Shown here piece after piece: positions 15,800 to 22,902 of a stretch of 38,085 bases of DNA. Each line of letters starts with the position of its first letter. Within the stretch, counting starts at the first letter, position 1. The translations under genes were made by a program, and so were the position numbers. The notes under the pieces were generated by a model. It did not search any database. It was given only the letters and a program-made list of their open reading frames with translations, and was not told the origin of the DNA. This stretch comes from CAYSWF01 sp964562905. Lineage in GTDB: Bacteria > Patescibacteriota > Andersenbacteria > UBA10190. Location: positions 1-38,085 of the forward strand of contig CAZLVG010000002.1 of assembly GCA_964562905.1 (NCBI GenBank). The letters are read 5' to 3'.

Positions 15800-16546
15800 A
15801 TGAACCCCCTTTACTTTATTTATCACGAATTGCTATTTCGCCCCTTGTTTAATTTGCTGGTGGGGACCACGGCCTTGCTGCCAACCCACAGTGTTGGCGT
15901 GAGCATACTTATCGTAACCGTGCTGGTTAGGGTTATTCTTCTGCCTCCCTCTCTTCACCAGGCTAAGCAGATGCGAAAAAATCAGGCGAAAATGGGCGAG
16001 GTTAAAGATAAACTCAAAGCAATTCAAGAAAAGCACAAAAAAGACAAAGCCAAACAAAGAGAGGAAACCATGGCCGTGTACCGTGAAGCTGGCATAAATC
16101 CGGCCAGCGGCTGCCTGCCGCTGCTCATACAACTGCCGATACTGATTGCCTTGTACCGCGTGTTCCTGATTGGACTTAACGAGGAAACCTTCACCAACTT
16201 GTATTCTTTTATTTCTCCTCCGGCCGCTCTTGGCACCACCTTTTTTAGCATTGATCTGACTCAAGCCAGCCTGGCGCTGGCGGTTACGGCCGGGGCATTC
16301 CAGTTGATATTAATGCGGATGGCGCGCTCCTCCCCTCCCCCCGCGCCGGCGCAAAACGATCAGAGCGCCCAAATGATGGCTTCCATGCAGAAGAACATGA
16401 CGTATATTTTCCCCGCTATGACCGTTTTTATCGCCATGCAGCTTCCCGCGGCCCTGGCGCTGTACTGGGTAGCCTCCACAATTTTTGGTATAGTACAGCA
16501 GTACATCTTTAAATATTTAAAAATATCGGGAGCACCAGTCATGTAA
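15800..16546 (+). CDS. yidC: Membrane protein insertase YidC (Oxa1 family)
   Basis: YidC inserts and folds inner-membrane proteins alone or with SecYEG. At 248 residues this is the short, Gram-positive-like or organellar-like form without the large periplasmic domain of E. coli YidC. A first helix with 'HSVGVSILIVTVLVRVILLP' includes the conserved hydrophilic-groove arginine (VRVILLP). The cytoplasmic coiled coil is KQMRKNQAKMGEVKDKLKAI and following. 'GINPASGCLPLLIQLPILIA' (family: NPxxGCLPxLxQxPI) and a final hairpin 'PAALALYWVASTIFGIVQQY' complete the pattern. The next gene, a Jag/KhpB homologue, begins 7 nt downstream. Confidence 0.96.
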   Translation: MNPLYFIYHELLFRPLFNLLVGTTALLPTHSVGVSILIVTVLVRVILLPPSLHQAKQMRKNQAKMGEVKDKLKAIQEKHKKDKAKQREETMAVYREAGINPASGCLPLLIQLPILIALYRVFLIGLNEETFTNLYSFISPPAALGTTFFSIDLTQASLALAVTAGAFQLILMRMARSSPPPAPAQNDQSAQMMASMQKNMTYIFPAMTVFIAMQLPAALALYWVASTIFGIVQQYIFKYLKISGAPVM

Positions 16547-16553
16547 AAATAGT

Positions 16554-17081
16554 ATGGATAAACCCGCCACTACCATACCCACCGCCCCCGCTCTCCTTAA
16601 CCATCAGGAAGCCGCGCTCATAGAGGAGCATGTGCGCCGCCTGATGTGCGTTATGGGGTTTGAGGAGGCCAAGGTAAATTGTTGTCTGCGGCACGGTGCC
16701 AGGGAGGAGGACGGTGGGCATTTGCGCATAGCCATTAACGCTGGCGCTGCGGGACGCATGTTAATAGGTGCCCGCGGCAATCATCTGGCTGCTTTGCAAC
16801 ACGTGATCCGTTCCCTTTTACGCCATCAAATTAAGAAAAGTTTCAGGGTTACCGTGGACGTAAACAACTATCTGGCCGGGCGCGAGCGAAACGTGCTGCG
16901 TCTGGCTGAAGAGGCGGCCCGCAAAGTACGGCGCACTGGACAGGCAATCACCCTCCCTCCTATGGGAGCGGCCGACCGGCGCATGGTGCACAACTCTTTG
17001 TCCTTTCGCAGTGACGTCACTACTGAAAGCAGGGGCGATGAACCGCGGCGGCGGGTGGTGATAAGGCCGGTGTTTATCTAA
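16554..17081 (+). CDS. KH-R3H RNA-binding protein (Jag/KhpB-like)
   Basis: The 175-residue protein combines a KH domain (about 45-115) with the G-x-x-G loop in MLIGARGNHLAALQHVI and a C-terminal R3H domain (about 115-175). The R3H domain reads 'PPMGAADRRMVHNSL' (R-x3-H) and ends with a strand in EPRRRVVIRP, which is the Jag/KhpB/SpoIIIJ-associated layout. Family members bind RNA with KhpA and affect cell-envelope growth. It lacks the long N-terminal Jag domain. It immediately follows yidC, as in many bacteria, and ends the origin-proximal operon. Confidence 0.92.
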   Translation: MDKPATTIPTAPALLNHQEAALIEEHVRRLMCVMGFEEAKVNCCLRHGAREEDGGHLRIAINAGAAGRMLIGARGNHLAALQHVIRSLLRHQIKKSFRVTVDVNNYLAGRERNVLRLAEEAARKVRRTGQAITLPPMGAADRRMVHNSLSFRSDVTTESRGDEPRRRVVIRPVFI

Positions 17082-17110
17082 ACACCCAGCACAAGCGTGC
17101 TCACAGTCCA

Positions 17111-17139
17111 GCCGCCTTTTGGGAATTAAAGGGCGGCCA
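17111..17139 (+). terminator. Hairpin after the jag-like gene, possible terminator
   Basis: GCCGCCTTT pairs with AAAGGGCGGC across a short loop with one bulged G. A U-tract does not follow directly (only a short TTT and then A-rich sequence), so it could be a weak intrinsic terminator between the yidC operon and the glycan locus. No gene is seen in 17082-17178. Confidence 0.35.
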
Positions 17140-17148
17140 GTGGTTTAA

Positions 17149-17169
17149 AAATTGGAAATTGGAATTTAA
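17149..17169. repeat. Heptamer array, AAATTGG unit
   Basis: Two exact AAATTGG units and a degenerate third (AATTTAA) lie immediately before the flippase gene. A partial copy (AAATTGG then AATTTGT) follows that gene around 18599-18612. So the flippase gene is bracketed by the same 7-bp-period sequence. Confidence 0.5.
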
Positions 17170-17178
17170 CCTTCAGTC

Positions 17179-18600
17179 ATGGCTTCCATACTGACTAACA
17201 CCGCCGCCGCCGCGGTAGGCAGGGGTGTTAATGTGGCTTTAGGCGTTGTTATCCTGTCGTTGATATCGCGGTTTTTGGGGGCGGCCGAGTATGGAGTCTA
17301 CGTCTTATTATTGTCCTACGGCGCCCTGCTGCAGGTGGGAGCCGATCTTGGACTTTACCTGACCTTGTCGCGCGTCATAGCGTCCCGCAGCCCGACACAG
17401 GAAAATTTTTACGCGTCCCATATAACGGCGTTAAGGCTGTTGTTACTGCTGGTGGTGTTCGGTGCCGGCTGGGCGGCGACCCTGATGATACCTTCCCTGC
17501 GCGGAGTAGCCGCGGTTTATCCGTTGGTGGCCTTGGGTTATTCGGCGCAGTCGTTAAGCCAGCTAATGATGAGCGTCTATCAAAAGCACGGTACGGTGTG
17601 GCGCGCTTCGGGGGGCGATTTGGCCGGCCGGACAGTTCAGCTGGCAGGCATTATAATAATCGGCGCGGCCAACGCCACCCTGGCCTCCATGACAGCTCTT
17701 TTTACCGTGGGGCTTGCCGCCGCTGCCTACCTTCACCGCCGCTTTTTGCCGCCTCATATAAACTTGAAACCCTCCTTTGCCTGGAATGTCTGGCGGCGGC
17801 TGGCAGCTTCTTCCTGGCCCTGGGGAGCGGTGTTAGTTTTCAACGCTGTATATTTTCGCCTAGACACCGTCATCCTGTCACTGTACCACCCTACCGAGCA
17901 GGTGGGCCTTTATGGTTTGGCTTACAGGTTGGTGGAGTCTACTCTCTTCCTGCCCGCCATGTTCGGGGGGCTGATGCTGCCCCGTCTGGCTGCCGCCTGG
18001 AACGAAGGCCGCCTGTTTTCTTTCCGGCAATATGCGGCGCAGGGGATGGCGGCTGTGGCTTGGGCGGCGGTGTTAGCCGTGCTGACGGCGGCCATGTTGG
18101 CTGGAGCCATAATTGAACTCATCTCCGGCTCTGCTTACGCGGACGCCGCGCCGCTTCTTAGCATTCTGTCTGTGGCGATGGGGTTAATGTTTGTGGGCAA
18201 CTTTACGGGTTTCAGCTTGGTCGCCGCGGGGCGGCGCCGTACCCTGCTGGTTATAGCCGCTGGTCTAGCCGCCGCTAATACTATCCTTAATTTTATTTTC
18301 ATTCCCGTTTACGGAGCCGCGGCTGCGGCCTGGACGACGGTCTTGACTGAGCTGGCCGCGGCCGGAGTGTCCGTGGCGGTACTGCTGCGGCTGAAGGCGC
18401 TGGTTGTGTCGCCTGTTTACCTGCTGCGGCTGGCGGCGGCGGGCAGCGTCCTGGCCGCTGTTTATGCTACTATTCCGGCCTCGTGGCCGGTGCTGGTAAC
18501 CATCTTTCTCGGCGCGGCCGCTTACCTGGCCGCCGGCGTTCTTACACGCTTGGTAACCAGGAAAAACATAAGTCTGCTGACAGAGCGCCGAACGCTGTAA
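17179..18600 (+). CDS. Polysaccharide flippase (Wzx/MOP superfamily)
   Basis: The 473-residue polytopic protein has about 12-14 hydrophobic helices. Its N-terminus (SILTNTAAAAVGRGVNVALG) and 'SRFLGAAEYGVYVLLLSYG' segment are characteristic of the polysaccharide-biosynthesis/MOP flippases. The family moves lipid-linked oligosaccharide repeat units across the membrane. The late segment 'NFTGFSLVAAGRRRTLLVIA' and 'NFIFIPVYGAAAAAWTTVL' are also family-like. It heads a rightward locus of three GT2 enzymes and two Wzy-like proteins, so a Wzx/Wzy route for a surface glycan is a fair inference. Confidence 0.88.
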   Translation: MASILTNTAAAAVGRGVNVALGVVILSLISRFLGAAEYGVYVLLLSYGALLQVGADLGLYLTLSRVIASRSPTQENFYASHITALRLLLLLVVFGAGWAATLMIPSLRGVAAVYPLVALGYSAQSLSQLMMSVYQKHGTVWRASGGDLAGRTVQLAGIIIIGAANATLASMTALFTVGLAAAAYLHRRFLPPHINLKPSFAWNVWRRLAASSWPWGAVLVFNAVYFRLDTVILSLYHPTEQVGLYGLAYRLVESTLFLPAMFGGLMLPRLAAAWNEGRLFSFRQYAAQGMAAVAWAAVLAVLTAAMLAGAIIELISGSAYADAAPLLSILSVAMGLMFVGNFTGFSLVAAGRRRTLLVIAAGLAAANTILNFIFIPVYGAAAAAWTTVLTELAAAGVSVAVLLRLKALVVSPVYLLRLAAAGSVLAAVYATIPASWPVLVTIFLGAAAYLAAGVLTRLVTRKNISLLTERRTL

Positions 18601-18671
18601 ATTGGAATTTGTGCGAGTCCGGGTTTGGCGGTTATTTGTACTTTGTGTTTTAGAATTTGTATAAGAACGTT

Positions 18672-19616
18672 ATGCCTTCGTGTGACGTGATAATGCCCGC
18701 CTATAATAACGCCGCCACCTTGCGCTACACGCTGCGGGCCCTTTTCACGCAGAAATTACTGCCTGGCTGGAGCCTTCGCTTGGTGGCTTCCGACGACGGC
18801 TCTTCCGACGGCACGGCTTCCCTGTTGAAAAAATGGCCGGCTCCGCGCGGCTGGCTGCCCACCGCGGTGGTGAGGGGGGCCCACACCGGCGCGGCGGGAG
18901 CCCGCAACCGCGGCCTGGCTTTAAGCCGAGCCGATATTGTGTTGCTGCTGGGCGCCGATATAATTTTAAGACCCGGCGCCTTGGCTGCCCATCTTCATTT
19001 TCACGCCGCGCGTCCCGGGCGGCGCACCGCGGCCTTGGGGATGATCAAGTGGGACCCGCGCCTTAAGCCGTCGCCGCTGATGGAGTGGCTGGCGCACGGC
19101 GGACCTCAAAATAATTTTGACGGTTTATTGGGTCAAACAACTGCCGACCCTCGCCGTTTTTTTTACGGTTCACACTTATCCCTTAAGCGTTCCTTGCTCG
19201 GCGCTAAACCCTTTTCAGAAGCCTTTCGCCGCTATGGGTGGGAAGACGCTGAACTGGGCCGCCGTCTGGCCGCGAAGGGCTTGAGGCTGCATGTTTTACA
19301 CCGCGCCCGCTCCCTGCATCGGCACTTCTACGCGGCGAGCGACGTGCGAAGGCGCCAGCACTCCGTGGGGCTCAATGCCGTCATTTACCAAAGCCACTAT
19401 CCCCGTCAGAAAATAATTCCTTCCCTGTCGCCACTCCAGGCGGCTAGGTATAGGTTGATGGCGGCCTGGCCGGCGTTGTCAGCGCTGTTTTGGGTAATCA
19501 AGATATCGGATGGCCGCTTGTCTCTGCCGCGCCTGTTTTCTCAGGCCGCCCGCGCCGGTTTCTGGAGGGGGGTGTATAAGGGGAGAAAACACTTCAAGAC
19601 AAAGTTATCCCCATAA
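18672..19616 (+). CDS. Family 2 glycosyltransferase
   Basis: From ATG 18672 (MPSCDVIMPAYNNAATLRYT) the protein has 314 residues; a TTG five codons upstream is in frame but less likely. The GT-A fold is shown by the N-terminal strand, 'VASDDGSSDGTASLLKKW' (nucleotide-sugar aspartates), 'GAAGARNRGLALSRADIVLL' and a metal-site region LLGADI in place of the usual D-x-D. The acceptor side has 'FRRYGWEDAELGRRLAAKGL', the ED-containing motif with catalytic base. A C-terminal amphipathic or membrane-proximal segment follows. Donor and acceptor sugars cannot be read from sequence. It is 32 nt from the next GT2 gene. Confidence 0.88.
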   Translation: MPSCDVIMPAYNNAATLRYTLRALFTQKLLPGWSLRLVASDDGSSDGTASLLKKWPAPRGWLPTAVVRGAHTGAAGARNRGLALSRADIVLLLGADIILRPGALAAHLHFHAARPGRRTAALGMIKWDPRLKPSPLMEWLAHGGPQNNFDGLLGQTTADPRRFFYGSHLSLKRSLLGAKPFSEAFRRYGWEDAELGRRLAAKGLRLHVLHRARSLHRHFYAASDVRRRQHSVGLNAVIYQSHYPRQKIIPSLSPLQAARYRLMAAWPALSALFWVIKISDGRLSLPRLFSQAARAGFWRGVYKGRKHFKTKLSP

Positions 19617-19658
19617 ATATTAAAGTTGTCCACAAAGTTTTCCACTTATGTATCCACA
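19605..19658 (+). promoter_or_regulatory. Cluster of four DnaA-box-like 9-mers
   Basis: Across the end of one glycosyltransferase gene, the spacer and the next start lie TTATCCCCA (19605), TTGTCCACA (19626), TTTTCCACT (19638) and GTATCCACA (19650). Each differs from TTATCCACA or TTTTCCACA by one base, all are on one strand, and spacings are 21, 12 and 12 nt. Whether DnaA binds is untested. Confidence 0.4.
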
Positions 19659-20481
19659 AACCAGGAAATATTATGCCATTATTGTCCACCATGGCGACGG
19701 CGCCTTCACTGACGGTACGGTGGCTTCCTTAAAGAGCTGTACTCCTCCGCCCGACAAAATAGTGGTGGTTGACCACGGCGAACATTCGTACATAGCTCCG
19801 GAAACGGCTGGCAAACTCACCGCGGTGGTCCGGCCGCGGCAGAACACAGGTTATGCCGGCGGAATTAATACGGGGCTTGGTTGTTTAGTCGCTTGGGGAG
19901 CTGGGGAGCACGACATGGTGGCGCTTATGAACAATGACGTTATCGTTGATCCCCTGGTTTTTGATAAAATAGGGCGCTGGCAAGCGGCTAACCGGGCGGA
20001 CGCCGTTCTGGGAGCCGGACGCAGCCGCGTCAACCTTTGGACCGGCCGCACCAGTGTGGGCAAGGCCGCCAGCCGAAGGTATCATCTGGCCTACCTGGAC
20101 GGCGCGTTTTTAGCCGCCTCCCTAAGCGTGTTTTTAAGGATGCGGGGTTTGCCCGATCACTATTTTATGTACTGGGAGGATGTTCTTTTCAGCCGGCGCC
20201 TGGTCCGGCGCGGCGTTCAGTTGCGCGCCGAGCCGGCTATAGCTCTTCGCCACCGATCTTCCCGCCTGCGGGAGGGGAGTGATAAGACTTATTATCTGGT
20301 CCGCAACGGCGCGCTGTTTCTAGAGCAAGAAACAGCGCTTCCCTGGCGGGTTTACTGGCGGCTGGCCAACCGGTTGCGGCTTCTGTATCACGCGGTCAGG
20401 CGCCATCGGCCGCCCGCGGTACGTCAAGCCCTTTTAGACGCCGCGCGCGGCGTGAGCGGCCCGCGAAAAAAGCGGCCATGA
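19648..20481 (+). CDS. Family 2 glycosyltransferase (rhamnosyltransferase-like)
   Basis: The 277-residue protein has the WbbL/rhamnosyltransferase-like GT2 layout. 'NTGYAGGINTGL' is followed by MNNDVIV, which holds the aspartate of the metal site. The acceptor segment 'YLDGAFLAASLSVFLRMRGL' leads to HYFMYWEDVLFSRRLVRRG, which carries the ED motif. A helical C-terminus rich in Arg and Leu follows. Rhamnose as donor is a family expectation, not shown. Its ATG lies inside a cluster of DnaA-box-like sequences. The stop overlaps an ATG of a small ORF in an ATGA arrangement. Confidence 0.88.
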   Translation: MYPQTRKYYAIIVHHGDGAFTDGTVASLKSCTPPPDKIVVVDHGEHSYIAPETAGKLTAVVRPRQNTGYAGGINTGLGCLVAWGAGEHDMVALMNNDVIVDPLVFDKIGRWQAANRADAVLGAGRSRVNLWTGRTSVGKAASRRYHLAYLDGAFLAASLSVFLRMRGLPDHYFMYWEDVLFSRRLVRRGVQLRAEPAIALRHRSSRLREGSDKTYYLVRNGALFLEQETALPWRVYWRLANRLRLLYHAVRRHRPPAVRQALLDAARGVSGPRKKRP

Positions 20482-20645
20482 GCTCACTGGCGCGTGAACA
20501 CTTTAATCGTATTTCTAATATTATCAGCCAAGTTGAAATGATGCGGGGCGGAAGACAAGTCACGCCGCCGCTTGTCTTTCCACGGACAAAGCGCGGCCGC
20601 GTTCGCCCGCGGTTGCTTTTTATACCGCTGCCGGACCACACTTAA
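20478..20645 (+). CDS. Small overlapping ORF, 55 residues, unknown
   Basis: The frame starts at an ATGA junction with the preceding glycosyltransferase stop and ends 3 nt before the next glycosyltransferase ATG. That geometry is typical of translationally coupled genes. The product begins MSSLAREHFNRISNIISQVE and ends in a basic, Pro-rich tail; it has no recognised domain or membrane segment. A strong hairpin lies within it: AAGACAAG (20552-20559) pairs with CTTGTCTT (20571-20578), extended by a G-T and a G-C. The spacer could therefore be RNA structure rather than a gene. Confidence 0.4.
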   Translation: MSSLAREHFNRISNIISQVEMMRGGRQVTPPLVFPRTKRGRVRPRLLFIPLPDHT

Positions 20646-20648
20646 AAC

Positions 20649-21371
20649 ATGAGCAAAGTCGGCGCCGTGGTGGTAACTTACAACACGCCGCCGGACACTG
20701 TGCGCCGATGCCAGGACAGCCTGCGCGCGGCCGGCGTGAGGGACATCTCCCTGGTTCGCAACACTCCGGCTGACAATCCCGGCTTTGCCTCTTCCGCCAA
20801 CCGGGGCGCCGGCCGGCTTAGGAATGACTATTTACTGTTCATTAACCCCGACGCCGTACTGGCGCCTGCGTCGCTGGCCGCGGCGCAACAACACTTAACG
20901 CACCACGCCAGGGCCGGTGCGGTTGGTTTTCTTTTAGTCTCTCCGGACGGCCGGGCGGAGACGTACTCCTTCGGGCCGTCCGTTACGCCTGTCTCCCTAA
21001 TCACCAGACATTTGGCCAAACCAGATGTTCCCCGCCGGCCCACTCCGGTCGGTTGGACCTCGGGTGGAGCCTTGATGATACGCCGCCGGCTTTTCGAGAG
21101 GCTAGGCGGCTTTGACCCGCGTTTTTTTATGTACTGGGAAGACGTTGACCTGTGCCGGCGGCTCCGTCAAGCCGGCTGGCAAGTGGTGCTTGTTCCTCAA
21201 GCTAAGGCGATACACAGCCGCGGGGCCAGTTTGACTGACAAAGGGCGTAAGACGCAGCTGTACGACGAATCGGCTGACAAGTATTTCTGTAAGCACTATC
21301 CTGCAATGATATGCTTTTTAACGCGCTGGAGCCGCTTTCTTTACCGCTTCTTTTCACCGCGGGCGCGCTAG
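20649..21371 (+). CDS. Family 2 glycosyltransferase (rhamnosyltransferase-like)
   Basis: The 240-residue product begins MSKVGAVVVTYNTPPDTVRR, a typical GT2 start. It continues with 'NPGFASSANRGAGR' and INPDAVL, which supplies the D of the metal site. 'WTSGGALMIRRRLFERLGGF' and FFMYWEDVDLCRRLRQAGW carry the acceptor and catalytic-base segments. It is similar in plan to the preceding glycosyltransferase and probably acts on the same glycan. The last 61 nt overlap the start of the O-antigen ligase-like gene in another frame. Confidence 0.9.
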   Translation: MSKVGAVVVTYNTPPDTVRRCQDSLRAAGVRDISLVRNTPADNPGFASSANRGAGRLRNDYLLFINPDAVLAPASLAAAQQHLTHHARAGAVGFLLVSPDGRAETYSFGPSVTPVSLITRHLAKPDVPRRPTPVGWTSGGALMIRRRLFERLGGFDPRFFMYWEDVDLCRRLRQAGWQVVLVPQAKAIHSRGASLTDKGRKTQLYDESADKYFCKHYPAMICFLTRWSRFLYRFFSPRAR

Positions 21372-22777
21372 CGCTCCTGGCCGGCCCGTGGCTGGTCCTC
21401 CGGCCCCGGCTGGCGGTGGCTTTTTTACTCTTCTCCCTGGTGTTGGGACAGACGGTTCGCTTTCCTCTGCCCGGACAAGGGGGCGGCCTGCTCATCAGCG
21501 ACCTCGCCGTGGTCATAGTTTTGTTTGCCGCCGTATTTTGGTCATTTAGTCATTGGGACTTGACTGGTCATTTGTCATTGGTCATTGGGATTTTTTTAGC
21601 CTCCTTCATCCTCTGGTCTCTCTTCACTCTCATAATCCACATTCCTGAACTGGGACTCCACAACACCACTATCGCTTTCTCTTATTGGCTACGTCTCACC
21701 AATCACCTCCTTCTCTTGCCGGCCCTACTCATCCTTTTTCAAGATACCCGCCTCGCTACCACCGCTCGCCGGGGATTAATTTTCGCCACAACTATTCTTG
21801 TCCTCCTGGGTTTTCTTCAACTGTGGCTAGTTCCTGATTTTACAGTCTTAACCAAACTAGGCTGGGATCCCCACCAGAACCGCCTCACTTCCACCTGGCT
21901 CGACCCCAACTTCTTCGGCGCCTTCCTTGCCCTCACGCTGCCATTTGTTGTGGCTAACTTAGCAAGCGCCTGTCACAGCACACCCTGTTCGCTCATTCTC
22001 GGCCGCTCCAGCGGCGGCCTCCGAGGATCGAGGCCACCTCGCCCCACCTGCGGTGGGGACCAAGCCGAGGTGACCTCTCAATCCGCTCACAGGACGTACC
22101 GTGCGGCGCTTGCCTTGTTGGCACTACTATTAATTATCATAATAATTGCCCTCCTCTTAACCCAATCCCGCGGCGCTCTTGTTGCCCTCGCCCTGTCAGT
22201 TCTTATTTTCTCTCCCCTGATTACCGCCAGGACTCTGCGCCGAGTTACTCCCGATCGGATCATGGCAATAATTAGCATTATCCTGCTTATACTCACTACT
22301 ATCACTATTTCCGCTATCTTCCTGCACGACCGCTTAATCGGACTGGCCACTTTGGACGCCACTGCCCAGCTGCGCCTGGTCGCCCTTAAAGAAACTTGGC
22401 GTCTAGTCGAGCAGAATGTCTGGCTGGGCGTCGGCTATAACGCTTATCAATTTGCCGCTGCCCGGGCCGGCTTAATAGCAAACTTCACCACCCACTCCCG
22501 CGCCGGCGCCGACAACAGCTGGCTGACGTTATGGGTAACCACCGGACTGCCCGGCGTGCTGCTGTTTCTTGTCCCCTGGGCTGTCGCGGGGCTTGTCTTG
22601 CTTAAAAAATGGCTGGCCGGCAGCCCCTATTCACTAGCTGCGCTTATCAGCCTGGGCGTATTGTTTATTGACAGCCAATTTATCAACAGCTTCTTGTACT
22701 CGCACTTGCTTATATCCCTAATAACAGTCATTGCTCTCGCGTTAGCTAAAGGCTATAGACTAAAGACTAATGACTAA
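21311..22777 (+). CDS. O-antigen ligase/Wzy-like polytopic membrane protein with in-frame insert
   Basis: This 488-residue polytopic protein has the O-antigen ligase (Wzy_C) plan: about ten helices, then 'LTSTWLDPNFFGAFLALTLP', 'LLLTQSRGALVALALSVL' and 'GVGYNAYQFAAARAGL', with a periplasmic loop before the last helices. Family members polymerise or ligate lipid-linked glycans outside the membrane. Its start lies 61 nt inside the preceding gene, because residues 10-30 already form a helix. Three repeat-derived oddities are visible. GTCATTT/GTCATTG heptamers (21541-21587) encode SFSHWDLTGHLSLV inside a helix region. A hydrophilic, palindrome-encoded loop comes from about 21990-22090. A heptamer array covers the stop codon. 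Confidence 0.82.
   Translation: MLFNALEPLSLPLLFTAGALALLAGPWLVLRPRLAVAFLLFSLVLGQTVRFPLPGQGGGLLISDLAVVIVLFAAVFWSFSHWDLTGHLSLVIGIFLASFILWSLFTLIIHIPELGLHNTTIAFSYWLRLTNHLLLLPALLILFQDTRLATTARRGLIFATTILVLLGFLQLWLVPDFTVLTKLGWDPHQNRLTSTWLDPNFFGAFLALTLPFVVANLASACHSTPCSLILGRSSGGLRGSRPPRPTCGGDQAEVTSQSAHRTYRAALALLALLLIIIIIALLLTQSRGALVALALSVLIFSPLITARTLRRVTPDRIMAIISIILLILTTITISAIFLHDRLIGLATLDATAQLRLVALKETWRLVEQNVWLGVGYNAYQFAAARAGLIANFTTHSRAGADNSWLTLWVTTGLPGVLLFLVPWAVAGLVLLKKWLAGSPYSLAALISLGVLFIDSQFINSFLYSHLLISLITVIALALAKGYRLKTND
21541..21587. repeat. Heptamer array inside the first O-antigen ligase-like gene, GTCATTG unit
   Basis: GTCATTT or GTCATTG recurs at 21541, 21549, 21567, 21574 and 21581. The last three units are exactly 7 bp apart. 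The array lies in coding sequence without breaking the frame. Confidence 0.55.
22001..22077. repeat. In-frame palindromic insert in the first O-antigen ligase-like gene
   Basis: Two hairpins lie in tandem. GGCCGC pairs with GCGG(C)GGCC at 22001-22019. A larger nested one at 22030-22077 has outer GAGG/CCTC, middle ACCTCG/CGAGGT and inner CCCCACC/GGTGGGG around TGC. The encoded residues are Gly/Arg/Ser/Pro-rich (about LGRSSGGLRGSRPPRP), unlike the helices on either side. It resembles the protein-coding palindromic elements known in Rickettsia in behaviour, not in sequence. Confidence 0.5.
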
Positions 22778-22785
22778 AGGCTGAT
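22751..22785. repeat. Heptamer array spanning a stop codon, GACTAAA unit
   Basis: Five 7-bp units in register (GGCTATA, then GACTAAA or GACTAAT three times, then GGCTGAT) cover the C-terminus and stop of the first ligase gene. The remainder of the spacer, to 22902, is A-rich and holds no recognisable gene or promoter. Confidence 0.5.
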
Positions 22786-22902
22786 GAATTCAAAACCCAG
22801 AGCTCAAATGCCAAATAAAATCCAAAACACCAAAGACCAAATATATAAGCGGCGCCGTCTTTAGATTTTTTAATTTTAGCCAGCCATTTGACCTTTGGAC
22901 TT

